The translations under genes and the position numbers were made by a program. A stretch of 64,000 nt of DNA from Diplodia intermedia (Eukaryota; Ascomycota; Dothideomycetes; Botryosphaeriales; Botryosphaeriaceae). The number at the start of each line of letters is the position of its first letter. Position 1 is the stretch's first letter. Below, in pieces: positions 44,300 through 57,496 of the stretch. The DNA is taken from contig JAKEKT010000104.1 in the NCBI GenBank assembly GCA_021495925.1, positions 55,897 through 119,896 on the forward strand. The letters are read 5' to 3'. The notes below the pieces were generated by a model, which searched no databases, was not told the origin of the DNA, and worked only from the letters and a program-made list of their open reading frames with translations.

Positions 44300-46008
44300 G
44301 ATTGCGGGGGTGGAGTGATGTTTGTGTGTGTGTCGCGCCGACCGATTGGGGGGGACGAGGTGTTGGAGATCGGATGTCGGTTCTGGATCTGGGGAGGAAA
44401 GAAAGAGGGGAGAGAGAGGGAGAGAGAAACAGAAGAATAGATGACGGAAGAGAGGTGGTTTACAGTAGTAGTAAAGTTGGGCGAAGGGTCCGGGCGATAT
44501 TATCGTAGCGAGCAGCTAATTAGTTTCCCGGTTCGTTTTCCCTGTCGTGGATCGGCCAACGTCGATGATGGGCCACGGGCTGATGACGGACGTGACGGGC
44601 GGGCAGCGTTGGCGCGATAAAAAAGCAGGCACGGAGATGAAACAGACGCAAAGCAACGAAGAGGGGGTGTGGAGAGGCAATAGTGTGGCACGCTAATCGC
44701 CGGAGGTAGGTCCGCGGACTTCCATACGGAAATGTTCCGCTGGCAAAGTAGGTTGGCGTCGGTGGGATCAGCTGCCAGGGTACGCGGCTCTCGCCTCTAC
44801 ATGCTCTGGCCAATGATGTGGTGTCTTTTTCCTGTATCGGAGATCCATCAACATGGCGTGATGGGAGAGCTGAGAGAAGCACAAAGGGCGCAAGTAAAGA
44901 GTCGGCGGCCAACCTCAACCTCGCCCACATAGTCCTAAGATATCCGCCCCCTTCGCGGTAGTCCGGCCCGGCTCCGACGGAACCCGTCCCCGTCCCGTGG
45001 CGCGGACACCACTAGCAGCGACGCCGTCTCGATCTCGAAGCTAGTGGCAACCTGCCACCTCAGCTCCCCTCCCGAGCGGCCTCGAGTAACCGTAGCTCCG
45101 GTACCTGTCGGGCGATCGCCACAAGGGACCGGTATAAGCAGCAAAGTACTCGTAGCCGGTTGCCGAAATCCCGCAACACTGGACGTCCACCCGGCGCCCC
45201 CCACATGTGGCTTGCCACGCTTGCTTCATACGCATCGATCTGCACCAGCTGCCACAGACCTATCTTCCTGCCGCCCCCCTTTTCTCATCTGACAGGTGCG
45301 CCACGTCCCGACGGCCCGAAGCTGGGGCGTGTAAAAGACACGATTGGCTGTCGCGTTAAATCGTTGATCGTGGACCCTGGGGAACAGGGTTTTAGTGCTT
45401 GTTCGTGGCGGTCAGCGCGCTTTGTTCCGCTCTGGCAGCCAACATGTGTATGACGACGCCTTTGTGTCATGGAAGATGGTCAAAAGCAAGTGCAATAGCC
45501 AGGTGATATTGGAATGGATGCATTGATCCTCTATCAGGGATTCCAGTGTGTTCTGGATAGCCATCGGCGGTGAGAAGAGATGGTAGACGGCTAGCGTCGC
45601 TTGGAGCACATGCAAAAGGGACTAGGCCATCCAGCGGCGTGCAGAGGCAGCCCTCCCACATTTCCCATGGGCATATTACATCCTCCTTACACAAGTAGAC
45701 AAGTTCAACGTTCAGCCATAGATGTAAGTCCTTAACGAAGACAACATTCGTCAAGTTACCTGACGAAACCACCTACCCACGTAAGAAGAGCACAGTGTAT
45801 CTGCCGAGGCAACAACGAACGTCAAGCAAGGAAGCAAGATTCGAAGCATTTCTAAAGACCCTCTAACCAAATAACAACGATGTACAAGAAAAACATGTAC
45901 AAGAAAAACCGAAAGAGAGAAAAGAAAGCGAGAAAAAACAAATAAAACCAACCCGAAAACGCAGACCCCGGATATATCGAAAACCTCACAAAGCCACCAC
46001 TCACCCCA
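44300..46008. other. Interval between bZIP and PKS genes
   Basis: About 1.7 kb: bZIP promoter with GT and GA microsatellites just upstream of 44299, and the PKS 3' flank. A 101-codon minus-strand frame at 45467-45772 has no recognisable content. Confidence 0.55.
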
Positions 46009-49000
46009 TCACTCCTCCACCTTCCCAATCCCCGCCCTCCTAACCACCACCCCAGCCAACGCCCTCACACTCCCACTCGTCAACAGCTCCAAGACCTGCA
46101 GATTCACACCCCTCACCTCCCTCGCGATCCAATTGCGCAGCTCAATCGCATTCAGCGAATCCAGCCCGTACGTGGTGACGCTCCTCTCCGCATCCGCATC
46201 CATGTCCTCGAGCGGGACGGTCAGGATGGCCGACAGCTTCTCGAGCAGCGCGCGGGCGACGAGGTCGACGGCGGCGTCGGCGCTCGCTGCACGAGCAAGC
46301 GAGACGGCGAGGGGGACGGGCTTGTCTTTGTTCGACGACCCGTCGTCGAGGCCGTTGGACGACGACAGGGCGAGCGCGGCTTTGCGGAGGACGCTGAACT
46401 TGGCGTCGGCGGCGTAGAAGGGGAGCTGGGGGGGCTGCGGGGGCGCCGCAGCATCGCCAGCATCATCCGGCGATGCGGGTGACGATGCCGTCGGGAAGCG
46501 CAGGCCGGTGAGACAATGCCCGTCGCAGTTGCGGCCCGCGTCGCCGGCCACCGCGGCGGCCAGCAGCGCGAGGACCTCGGCCTCGACGAGCGTGTCGCCG
46601 CCGATGTTGGCGAGGACCTCGCGGCGGCGGTCGGCGTCGGCCGAGTCGGCGAGGTAGCCGACGTCGGAGACGGCGGTGAGGTCGATGGCGGCGGCGGGCA
46701 GGCCGAGGGCGTCGCGGCGGTGGCGCACGAGCGCGTCGAGGAAGGCGTTGGCGGCCGCGTAGGCCGCCTGCCCGCGGTTGCCGACGATGGCCGCGACGGA
46801 CGAGATGGCGACGAAGAAGTCGAGGGGCGCGTCGAGGAGCGCGTTGTGCATGTTCCACGCGCCCGCGACCTTGGAGGTGGTGACGGTGTGGTAGTCGTCG
46901 AAGGTCATGTTTTCGAAGAGGACGTCCTGTGGTGGTGGTGGTTAGCAGTCGAACGGTGAGAAAGAGGAGCGGGGAAATGGGACTTACCTTCAACACCATG
47001 GCCGCGTGGATGACGCCGCGGATGGGCGGCATGCTGCCCTTGCAGTCCTCAACCAGCGCCCGCACGCTCGCCTCGTCGGCGACGTCGCACGCGCGGACGA
47101 CGACGTTCGCGTCCATCGACTGCCGCACGCTCTCGATCAACTGGCCGACCTTGCCGTCCGTCTTCCCGCTGCGGGACAGCAAGACGACGTTGCGCGCCCC
47201 CTTCTGCGCCATCCACTTCGCCATGCTGCGGCCCAGACCGCCGGTGCCGCCGACGATGAGGTAGGTGGCATCGGGGCGGAACAAGTCTCTCGTGCGCGGA
47301 TGCGTAGCCTGCGAAGAAGAGAAAAAAGTCAGCCAGCCCATCCCCGTGAGTAAACCACACACTACACACAGAGCCACCACTCACCTTAACCTTCTCGCCC
47401 GCCTTGGGCACAACAACGACCTTCCCCATCGTCTTCCCGCTCTGCAACCTCCTCCACGCGGCCTCGACCTCGCCGACGCCCACGACCTCGACCGGCGCCA
47501 CGGGCTTGACGACGCCAAACTCGAGCAGGCGCATGACGGCCTCCAGCACGCGCGCCATAGCCTTGGGCCTCTCGCTCGCCAGCAGCGTCAAATCCAGCGC
47601 AGCGAAGCTCCTGCACTCGGCAAACGCGCCCATCTCGAGCGCCGCGTTGGCCGTGACGTCCCTCTTCCCGATCTCGACGAAGCGGCCGAAGGGCGCGAGG
47701 CACGCCCACGACTCGCGCAGGAACTCGCCCGCGAGGCTGTTGACAACCACATCGACGCCGCCTTTCCCGGCGTTCTCCTCGTCCGCCGTGGCGGCGCGCA
47801 CCGCGGCCGCGAAGCCGACGGCGTCGCGCGAGTAGAAGATGCGGTGCGCGGGCACGCCGTACGTCTGCGTCAGGAACGCCTTCTTCTCCGCGCTGCCGAC
47901 GGACGCGTAGATCTCCGCGCCCAGCATGCTCGCGAGCTGGACGCACGCCTGGCCGACGCCGCCGGCGGCGGCGTGGATGAGGACCTTCTCGCCGCGCTCG
48001 AGCCGCGCGAGGTCGACGAGGGCGTGGTAGGCGGTGCAGAAGACGATGGGGAGCGACGCCGCCACCTCCCAGGACATGGCCGGCGGGATGCGCGACGCGC
48101 TGCTCGCGCGGCAGCGCGTGTAGGTCCCGTACGCGCCGTCGGGCATGGCGCAGACGCGGTCGCCGACGGAGAGGGTCGAGACGCGGGGCCCGACGCGCGA
48201 CACGACGCCCGCGCACTCGATGCCGAGCGAGGCCGAGGGCGACGGGTTGGCCAGCTGGCCCATGGCGATGACGACGTCCTTGAAGTTGACGCCCGTGGCC
48301 TGGATCTGGATCTCGACCTCGTCGGCGGCGAGCGGGGCCGAGGATGTGTTCGCGTCCTCGTCGGCGAAGTACAGCGTGTCCAGCGCGCCCGCCGTCTCGA
48401 TGGCGAGCCGCAGCCGGCGGCCGTCGCCGCTGGAGAAGTCCTGCGGGTACGGCGCCGCCGTCTCCGGCGACACTTCGCGGTGGACGAACAGGTTCGTCTC
48501 GTCGTCGGGCACGACGCGCGGGACGACGAGCGCGCCGTCTTGCTCGGCGTACTCCATGTCGACCTGGCCGTCGTCGTCTTCGCCATCCTCCTCAAGCGGT
48601 GGCGAGGAGGAGGCCAGCACGGCGCGCTTGAACGCCTTCATGATGAGGTCGACCTGGCCCGACGTGCCGCACGAGGAGCCGGGATCCAGGTCCAGCGTCG
48701 CGGCCCGCGCCGCCGTCTCGGACCGCACGGAGCGGATCAGGCCGACGGCCATGTTGGCCTCGGGGTTGGCGGCGCCCGCCTTGTACGCGCCGCGCGTCAC
48801 CCACAGCACGCCGGCGGCCTGGGTGAGGATCTGCTGGACGCGGGCGAACGTCTCGGGCGTGGCGTTGGCGAGCAGCGAGGGGCTGTCCAGCTCGGCGAGC
48901 ACGATGGCCAGCTTGCCTACGGCGTCGGCGGCGCCGGCCAGCGACGTCACCGTCGCCGTCTGACCCGTGCGGATGGTGATGGCGTCGGCCAGCGCGGCCA

Positions 49001-52000
49001 CGAGCGGGTTCGACTCGAGCGCCGCCGCCCCCTCGTCCGCGACGATGACGACGGCGGAAGCGTCTTTCTCGACGTCCACCCAGCTGTTGTTGGTGCTGTT
49101 CGTCTCGCCGGACCGGCTGCGGTGGTGGTGTCCGTCCGTGCCGTTCGGGAGCTGGTGGTGGTCGTCGTGGCCGTTCTGACCATTCACCCCGTTGGCACCG
49201 GGCGGCGTCTGTTTCTCGCCTTCGCCATTGACGGGGGCCCCGCTCTCTTCATTCTGGGATGATGTCTTCTGCTCAAGCGGCTCCCACGCCATCTTGTAGC
49301 AAATCTCCCTCGGGCCGGCCGCGGCAGGGAGGTCGCCGGCATCGCCCTTGATCGGGCTGAAGACCAGCCCTTCAAACGTCACCGCCGGCTCGTCGGCGCC
49401 CTCGACCCAGCCCTCCATGTTGAAGCCGGTCGGGCGCGGGTTGACGAAGTCGGGCTTGCCCTCGGCGAGCACGCGCAGCTTCTCGCCCGGCGCCTTGGGG
49501 ACGCTCGCCAGGATGGTGATCTCGCGCACCGCCGACGGCATGTACAGCGTGCCGCGCATGCCGTCCGGGCGGCGGCCCGCGCCCAGGATGGGGAAGGCCA
49601 GCTGGAAGACCTGGTCGAGGAAGGCCGGGTGCACGATCGACGGCGTCTCGTAGTGCTCGGGCATGGCGGACGCCGTGTCGGGCACCGTGACGACGGCGAC
49701 AGCAGATCCATCATCACAGGCGTCCAGTTCGAGCACGTTGCGGAACGAGGGCCCGTACGATGCGCCCGCCGTCGCGAGGTGTTCGTAGAACACGGCCGTG
49801 TCGACGGGCGGCGGCTGCGGCCTCGACGTCGTGTCGGGGCCGGTGCTGGTGCCGGTGCTGGTGCCGTTGGCGCAACGCTCGTTCGCCAGGCGCAAGCGCT
49901 CGGCGGCGGCGCGGTTGATGCTGCTGCTGTTGCTCTCGCACACGGGGTTGTGGGCGGAGCTGGCGCTGTTGCGCACGCCGATCAGGCCGCGGCAATGCTC
50001 CATCCAGCCGCCGCGCTCGGCGGCCCACGAGCACACGCGGAACTCGTCCCAGACGTCCGAGTCGGTGGCGGAGCGCGAGCCCTCGGAGCGGGCGCGCAGG
50101 GTGAGACTCATCTCGTACTCCTTGCCGTCCTCGAGCAGCAGCGGGCGCGACACGAGCACCTCGCGCAGCACGTAGCGGTCGAAGTCGACGTCGACGTCGC
50201 GCATGGCGGCGCGCTGGGCGGCCGCCTCGACGGCCATGCACACGAAGCCCGCGAACGGGAAGGTCGTCAGCGCCTGCATGCGGTGGTCGCGCAGCCAGGG
50301 CAGGTCGTCGGCGCGCAGCACGTTGGTCCACGTCGGCGCGAACGTGTCGTTGGAGTGGTCCGCCAGCCGGCCCAGCAGGTCGTGGCGCGGGAAGCGCTTG
50401 ATGCGGTGGTTGCGCGCCACCCGCGACTCGCTCCAGTACCGGTTGCGGTGCGACCACGGGTACGGCGGCATCTCCGCGAGGAAGATGGGCGTCTTCTCGT
50501 CGGCGTGCTTCTTGGGCGCGTTGATGGCGTCGAAGCAGAGCGTGGAGACGCCCTTTGTGAAGAGCGTGCCCGCGAGCGTGAGGCACGTGGTGATGGCGTT
50601 TTTGCCGCGCACGAGCGAGCCGGCGTAGCTGATCTTGCTTGCCTGCTTGCCGAGCTCCTTGACCGTCTGCTTGATGGGGCCCTCGAGGGCGGTGTGGGGA
50701 CCGACTTCGACGAGGACGTCGGGGTTGCTGCCGATGCAGAGCTCGCGCAGGGAGGTGGAGAACAGGACGGGCTTGGTCAGGTTGTCGACCCAGTACGACG
50801 CGTCCAGGCTGGAGCCGTCCACCTTCTTCCCGTGAAGAGAGGAATAGAAGGCGGCGGACTGGCATGGCAGCGGCTTGACGTCCTGTATGGCGGCACGGTA
50901 CTCGTCCGCCACCAAGCTCATGTGCGGCGAATGGTATGCCACGTCGACGCGGAGCTTCCGGTTGAACAGCTGCTTCTCCTCAATCGCAGCGGCAAGCTCT
51001 TCAATGGCCTCCACGTCGCCGGACGCGGTGATGGAGCCCGGCGAGTTCTCGCAGGCAACCACGACATGGCCGCTGCGCAGCGTCTTCAACAGCGGACGCA
51101 CCACTTCCGGGCCAGCTCCGACCGCCAGCATCGTGCCCTTGAGGTCCGGATGCTTCGCCTTGAGCGTGATGATCGCCTGGCCTCTGTGGTACGCGATGGC
51201 CATGGCAGACTCCAGGGTGAGCAGGCCCGCGGCGTACGCGGCGCCGATCTCGCCGCTCGAGTGGCCAGTGACGGCCGACGCGCCGACGCCCCAGGACCAG
51301 AGCAGATCGACAAGGGCCAGCTGCACCGCGGTGCAGATGGGCTGGCTGATGTGCGCCTCGCCTACCCGCGACGCATCCTTGTCCTTCCGCAGCTCGTCGA
51401 CCAGCGAAAAGTCGGCGCCGAGGCTCTTGATGCAATCGTCAGCCGCCTGCATGGCCTCGGCAAAGACGGGGTAGCCGTCGAGCAGCTCGCGGCCCATGGC
51501 GTGCCACTGGGCGCCCTGGCCGGTGAAGACGAAGGCGAGCTTGGGGGCCTGCGAGCTGCGCGCGGGCTTCGCGTCGTGGCCGTTGAGCGCGATGGACAGC
51601 TCGTTGGACGACGAGGCGACGCAGGCGACGCGCCAGGCCAGGTGCGAGCGGCGCTGGCCGAGCGTGTAGGCGATGTTGCGCGTCAGCGACTTCTGGAACA
51701 CCTCGGGGTGCTGCTCCAGGAAGATGCCGAGGTTCTCCGTCGCCTTGCCCGCCGCCTGCTCGTCGTTGGCCGAGAGCACGAACAGCCGCTGCGTCGGGTC
51801 CGCGCTCTCCTTGGCCAGCGCCGACCGGGGCGGGAACGGCGGCTTCTCCAGCACGGCGTGCGCGTTGGACCCGCCGAAGCCGAAGTTGTTGACGCTGATG
51901 AAGCGCTTGTTGGTTGGCCACGGCCGTTGGGATGTCGGGACCTGGATGGTTTGATGTGAGCCGGGGGATCCATGTCTACGGGGGGAAATTTCCAGAAGAA

Positions 52001-53391
52001 GCAATCGTGTCTCACCTTCATGTTCCACTGCGCCAGCGGTATGGCGTCGTTCGGCTGCTCGAAGTTGATGTTCGGCAGGATGAAGCCCCTCTCGAGCATC
52101 ATGGCCGCCTTGATGACGGAAACGACGCCGCTGGCGTTCTCGAGATGGCCGATGTTGGTCTTCACCGATCCAAAGTACAGCGGCTGCCGCGCCGTGCGGC
52201 CTTTGCCGAAAACATTGTACAATGCTCTGGCTTCGATGGGGTCTCCGGCCTTTGTGCCGGTGCCGTGGGCCTCCACAAAGCCCGTATCGCGCGGGTCGAT
52301 GTTGGCGCTGGCGTAGACCTCACGCATCAGGCGCTCCTGCGCCTCGCCGTTGGGGCTCGCCAACCCTGGATGCATGTCAGCATTCGAGCATTTCCGAGGC
52401 TGATATCTGCGACGTCACTCACCGACAGTCCTGCCGTCTTGGTTCACGCCGGTGTTCGTAATGACCGCGCGCACTCTGTCGTTGTCCCGGATCGCCTGGT
52501 CCAGGGGTTTCAGGACCAAGCAGCCGGCACCCTCGCCGCGCGCAAAGCCCGACTTGGCGCGGCTGTCGAACGCATAGGTCTTGCCCTCTTCGGAGAAGAG
52601 CCTGCGACGGTTAGCGGGCGGACGCGGTCTTCTTGCACGGCGCAACATACCTGGACATGGACATGCTGATGAAATCATCCGGGCTGAGGTTGATGTGGCA
52701 CGCGGCGACAATGGCCTGCTCCGACTCGCCAGACCGTATGCTCTGGACGGCATGGTGCAGGGCGTAGAGACTGGAGGAACATGCCGTGTCGACGGTGCAG
52801 CTCGGCCCCCGCAGGTCGAAGTAGTACGATATGCGGTTGGAAAGAATTGCCTCGTGGTTGCCGGTGATGTCGAACATGGGGATTTGGTCGGCATCACGCA
52901 GGTTGCCAAGACGGTAGTCCGAGGTGGCACCGCCGACGAAGACGCCCGTGTTCTTGCCCACGATGGACTCCTTTGGTAGCCCCGAGTTCTCGAGTGCCTC
53001 GTACGTGCATTCGAGCAGGATTCTCTGCTGGGGGTCTGGACTGGCATCAGTAATGGCGCGGTGGTGGGGAACAGAGACGACACCAACCCAACGACTGTGC
53101 CTCTTGCGAGGTGATGTTGAAGAAGGGGGCGTCGAAACACGCCAGATCCTGGCTGAGGAAGTAGCCGCCGGCGTTGTTGAAGCAGCCCTTCTTCTCCGGG
53201 TTGGGATGCCAGTAGGCGTCCTTGGTGAAGCGGTCTTTGGGGATCTCGGACCAGCCGCTGCGGGCGCGGGACATCAGACGCCAGAACTCCTCGAGCGTGG
53301 AAACGTCGCCCGGCAGACGGCAGGACATGCCCACGATGGCGATGGGCATAAGGTTCGGGCTCTCACCCTGGTCGTGTGTCGAGGGAGCCAT
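46009..53391 (-). CDS. Highly reducing type I polyketide synthase (KS-AT-DH-ER-KR-ACP)
   Basis: Seven exons: 53391-53093, 53040-52651, 52601-52423, 52365-52016, 51941-47385, 47308-46988, 46926-46009; 2337 residues. All phases agree; the first donor (GTTGGG) is non-consensus but gives EAQSPDPQQR in the right register. KS: TACSSS Cys187, HGTGT His323, NIGH His363. AT: GHSSGE Ser634. DH: His959 in HRMQALTTFP (usual HxxxGxxxxP, here Ala for Gly) and Asp1182 in HPAFLDQVFQ. ER: GIECAGVV and a GGVG cofactor site at about 1730. KR: GGTGGLG at 1945-1951, Ser2075, Tyr2088 (YAAAN). ACP: LDSL Ser2289. No C-methyltransferase; its usual place holds a Gly/Asn/His-rich linker (about 1295-1355) and a pseudo-KR. 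No thioesterase or reductase, so release needs a partner. Product unknown. Confidence 0.93.
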
Positions 53392-54894
53392 GGCTGACCT
53401 GGTTCTGGAGCGCGGGCTGTTCGGAATAGAGAGACGAGGAGCAAAGGTTGGTTTGGCAGGAGAGGCGCAACGCCGGGGTATAAAGAAAAGCTGCCGAGGG
53501 GGTGATATGGAACCAGCTGGGTGGATGTATAGGCGGCATTTTATGTACGCGGTGGCGATAACAGGGTGGCAGTGGACCTCGGAGGTCGATGGTCCGGAAC
53601 TCCACTCTCATGACAGGACCAAGACTCCGCCTGCGCGGCGTTATATTGAAACGCCCTGTTTCTTTTCTGCACTGGGCCCGATTACGGTGTTGTGGCCGTC
53701 TATCTCCAGCACCGTCCCGGATAGGCAAGTAATGTCGATCGGTGGCTTGCATTGAATAGGGTTCAACGTCAAACGGATCAGGCCGAGTGATGCCGTCAGA
53801 AACACCTTATCGAGCCGCCTGGGATTGCAAGGCGGCGTGGGGAGCGAACAGAGTTGCAGAGGCGTGTGGATAAGCTCTGTTTGGCGCAGCACCAAAACCC
53901 ACTCGCCCGCGCCCATTGGCCCGGACCCTCCTCGGCGGCGATCGTCGTGCTAGCCCGCCAGGCGGCGCTTTGCTTTTCCGCGTCGCCTGCTCCTGAGACA
54001 GCTGGCGCACGACGAACGCCTGCGCCCACACCCTGGACTCATCCCGGACTGCACCTGCCCCGTGGCGCCATTGCCCGAGCTCAAGGCGCGGACTGCTCGC
54101 TGTCCGCGTACGCATGTGCGCTCGGATGGGGTTTCGGACAAGCTTCTGGATGAAGCACTCGCGCGACTTGTCGTCGGCCCACTTTCCGGCGGCCAAGCAT
54201 CCCGGCGCACGTTCCCTCCCGTCCGCCTGGTCTGCTCAGCCTCGGATGCTGCGTGTGTCCGTCGGCCCGTCCGCGCCGGAGCCTCAACGGTCGGACGAGA
54301 CTTGTTCCAGACTGCCCGCCGTTGACTGGAGTTGATTGACCTTTGCACGTGGCCGAGCCCGTCGTCGCCGCCCTCTGCCACCGCGGCATCCCCGACTCAG
54401 CTTCCCAGGCGCCGAGTCGGGCCTCGATTCGTTATCTGCGAGTTTTATTCCTCAGCGCCCAATCGTCTTTTCCAGAAGGACATGGTCTTGGGCCGGATCG
54501 TCAATATTGGGTGATGCAAGGGCTTATCACGCTAGCACCCTGGGCCGGTCTTGCTCGTTTTGTGGCGAACGCGCGGTGATCCATGCTGCCATCGCTTTTC
54601 CGTGAGCCGATCCTTCTTGTTTCGAGGGTCTTGGTCGCGGCCGTCTGGTCCGTTCGCGGCAGCCACTCCCACCAATGAAGCCGTGCCGCTGATCATTGCT
54701 CGTCTGTCCGGACGCGGTTCATGCGGCTTTACCTTTCAGGCCTCCGTTTGCGATTCAACGGTGAGAAAAGGTAAACGAAACCTTCGTTGTCTCGTTGGGA
54801 CTTTGGTGAAGCAGATAATAGAGTCGCCTTCCTGCCCATTGGAAGCGCTGTGGTTGGCCATTGCAACCGATTCTTTCACCTCCAAGACGAAATC
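53392..54894. promoter_or_regulatory. Divergent promoter region of the PKS and FSH1 hydrolase genes
   Basis: About 1.5 kb between opposed start codons. No open frame with recognisable content. The shared position suggests coordinate control of the two genes. No confident pathway-regulator palindrome found by eye. Confidence 0.5.
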
Positions 54895-55831
54895 ATGAAG
54901 TTCCTCTGTCTCCCCGGCGCCTACGGCAGCGCACAGGTTTGCATCCGAGCACCCAAGTCGCCCGCGTACACCAGCTCACAGGCCGAGTAGAATTTCAAAG
55001 TCCAACTGGGCCCTTTTGCCGCCGAATGCGAGAGGACCGGTGCCGTCACTCTCGCTTGGACTCAGGGCACCATCCCAGCGAAGCCGCCTCAGGGCTTCGA
55101 GGACTACTTCGGTCCCGGTCCGCTGTACCGCTTCTTCGAGTTCGACGGCATGGAGGGCTTCGAAGACATCCTGGACAAGATCCGCGACTTCCCAGAGGGC
55201 ATCTCCGCCGAAGACACCATGCGCCGGCTGTTCGAAGGCCATGGCGGCGAGGCCGCGAGCTCGTACAGCGACGAGAACCTGCGCACGTGTCTCAACAACT
55301 TGTTCGACCAGATCGATGCTGACCCCGAGATCGAGGTACGCGCAGCCGGGGAGTCGATTTGGAATGCAAACGAGTGAATGACAGTGATCCACAGGGCATT
55401 CTCGGCTACTCTGAAGGAGCCACCACTGCGGCAACCCTTGTCTTGGAGGAGCGTCGACGGGCTGAGGAGCAAGGCATCCCTCGCCGGATCAAGGTAGAAC
55501 TCCCGCCGTGGTTGGCTTCTGATTCGAGGCGCTGACCTTCTCTCAGGCCGCCATCTTCCTGGCTGGCTGGCCCCCGGTCAAGCTGGGCGACGGTCAGGTG
55601 CACGCCTTGTTGGCCGACGAGTGCGAGGATGTCATCGACATCCCTACTTGTCACATCGTCGGCTGCTATGATCCATACATCCATGGAGCAATGGCCCTGT
55701 TCAACCTGTGTGACGAAGATACTGCAGAGCTGTTCGATCACGGCAAGGGCCATACGGTGCCCAGGGACTCCGTCACCCTACGAGAGCTCGGAGAAGCCGT
55801 CATGCGGCTGACAGCAAAGGCGGGCAATTAG
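54895..55831 (+). CDS. FSH1-family serine hydrolase (probable trans-acting PKS thiohydrolase)
   Basis: Four exons: 54895-54936, 54991-55335, 55395-55493, 55547-55831; 256 residues, all introns phase 0 (54, 59 and 53 nt). Starts MKFLCLPGAYGSAQNF, the usual FSH1 opening with the oxyanion region. Triad: Ser135 in GYSEGA, Asp204 in GCYDPY, His231 in GKGHTVPRD. The FxGPGPLYRFFEFDG segment is also typical. No signal peptide. FSH1-family enzymes coded beside reducing PKSs (LovG, Bref-TH) release the finished chain from the ACP; this PKS lacks its own release domain and shares the upstream region, so the same role is likely here (inference). Confidence 0.92.
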
Positions 55832-57496
55832 CCGAGTCAGGAATTGCCCAATTCAGGGGTCCTGATCTTTCCACTTTCTATCTCAGATGTATTGTTAGAT
55901 AGGCATGCTTAGCTTGGCGACAAGTCTCTCGGTCAACAGTCATCGCAGCATTGCTAAACGAGACAATATACTACTCCATATTTGGTATCAGTCAAGCATT
56001 TCAACGTACGTGAGTCATTGACAGATGGTGGAGTGGTGAGTGCAAAGCATAACGCACCTTAGCATGTCTCAGCCTTCTCGCGGTACATTCCGCAACAGGG
56101 TATGGAGGAATGGAATCTGTCAATCCTCGACAAAGCCACTGCGTTTTGCCTACGTCAGTAGCCGAATCCAATCTCTGGATGCTCCAAGACTTACACTCAC
56201 GTCCGAACATCGGAGTCGACCACCCATGTCAGCGTGGTGCAGTATCCTTGCGACGCAGACGTAGAAGTGGGCTCATTTTTTCTGCAACCTGTTGTTCCTG
56301 CCTGATTGAGTTGGTGAAGGTATTTGAGATAGATAGACTTGGCGTGCTTGACAGCAAACATCTCGATGCGCCACTGACGCCTAGAAAGCCGGGAATAGGG
56401 GTGCAAGGCTGTCGATGCTCCAGCCGCGTCAGCTGCAAGAATCGGCTGTCTATCGTATACACCTCTGCGAGCAGACCCCAGTAGCTGGGCGTCTTCTTTC
56501 TTGACAAGCCGTTTTAGTCAAACGATCGGCAACATCAGCACCGGGTTATTGCTTTTGCTGTGTCCTACCCAGGCGGAAATAACTGCGATGCCTCGGCACG
56601 AACGTTATCCCTGCATCAATTTGTGGCTCTTCCCGAGAAGAATTCAGCCCAGACGTTTCAACCCTGCATCATCTTCTCATGCTTTTTCGAACAAGGCAAA
56701 CACACGACGTCAACCAGTATATCTGATAAGCGAGCGGCAATCTCGATCCCGTGTATCAATGCACCATCTTTCTGAGAACCTTTAGATGAAGTCCCGCCGG
56801 TTCGAGGCCAGTGCACAGGTTTGAGAGGGTTGACAATGCTCGGGTTTCCCTGGATTGCCAGAAAGGCTGTCCGTGCCGTCAGGTGGTCGTGTTTGCCTCC
56901 CCGACGGACGGAATGGTGACGTGCTCGTGTTGCATTGAGCTGGTAGGATCCGACATCCCCAGACATTGCATCAGTATGTCACAGAGGGTGGGGATGATTC
57001 TGGCGTACGCGGCCTCTTTCTCGATTCAGTGACGATTGCATTTGATAGGCCGCCTACCCGCTGCGTGTGATGACGAGTCTGCATCCGCTGGTGGTGGGCT
57101 CCTGCGACGCAACGTGAAGAATATTTGACAAGGGCTCGTAGGCAGGGTCGTGTGAAAGTAGCTGGAGGATCGCATAAGAACGTGGCGAGAGGTTAGCTTG
57201 GGTGGGTCAAGAAGAGATGGAATCGGATGTCACGTTCGGATTTGCGGCGCTGCGGCAACCGCACCGGGTTCCCATTCGCTTATGTACGTACAACGAGCGC
57301 TCCTTCCCAGCCTGTCGGGTACCTGCATCTCAGCTTGGGCATGAAGACAGTGTTCTTTGGCTTCGGCCCGACCCGCCTGAGCTGAAAAGGTCGTTCATGT
57401 CCATTTCGGGCGAGTGCAGCCGGTTCCATTTGTCTTCCTGCAGCGTCTATCAGTACCCACTTACAGCCTCACTTCTGCTTTAAATCCGCGTCGCTT
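55832..57496. other. Gene-free interval inside the biosynthetic locus
   Basis: About 1.7 kb. The minus strand at 56197-56507 and 56658-56966 has open frames with a coding-like feel (e.g. RLSRRQWRIEMFAVKHAKSI), but they are in different frames with stops between and match no family; possibly a relic. No gene called. Confidence 0.5.

Noticed and set aside
45467..45772. 101-codon minus-strand frame after the PKS
   Set aside because: No family, no signal peptide; could be PKS 3' UTR. Too weak to call.
47265..51959. Long plus-strand open frames (665 and 776 codons) across the PKS gene
   Set aside because: Antisense shadows of PKS exon 5; Arg/Gly/Ala/Val composition and no motifs.
56800..56815. 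B-box-like GGTTCGAGGCC
   Set aside because: Flanking bases do not pair into a T-arm and no acceptor stem is present.
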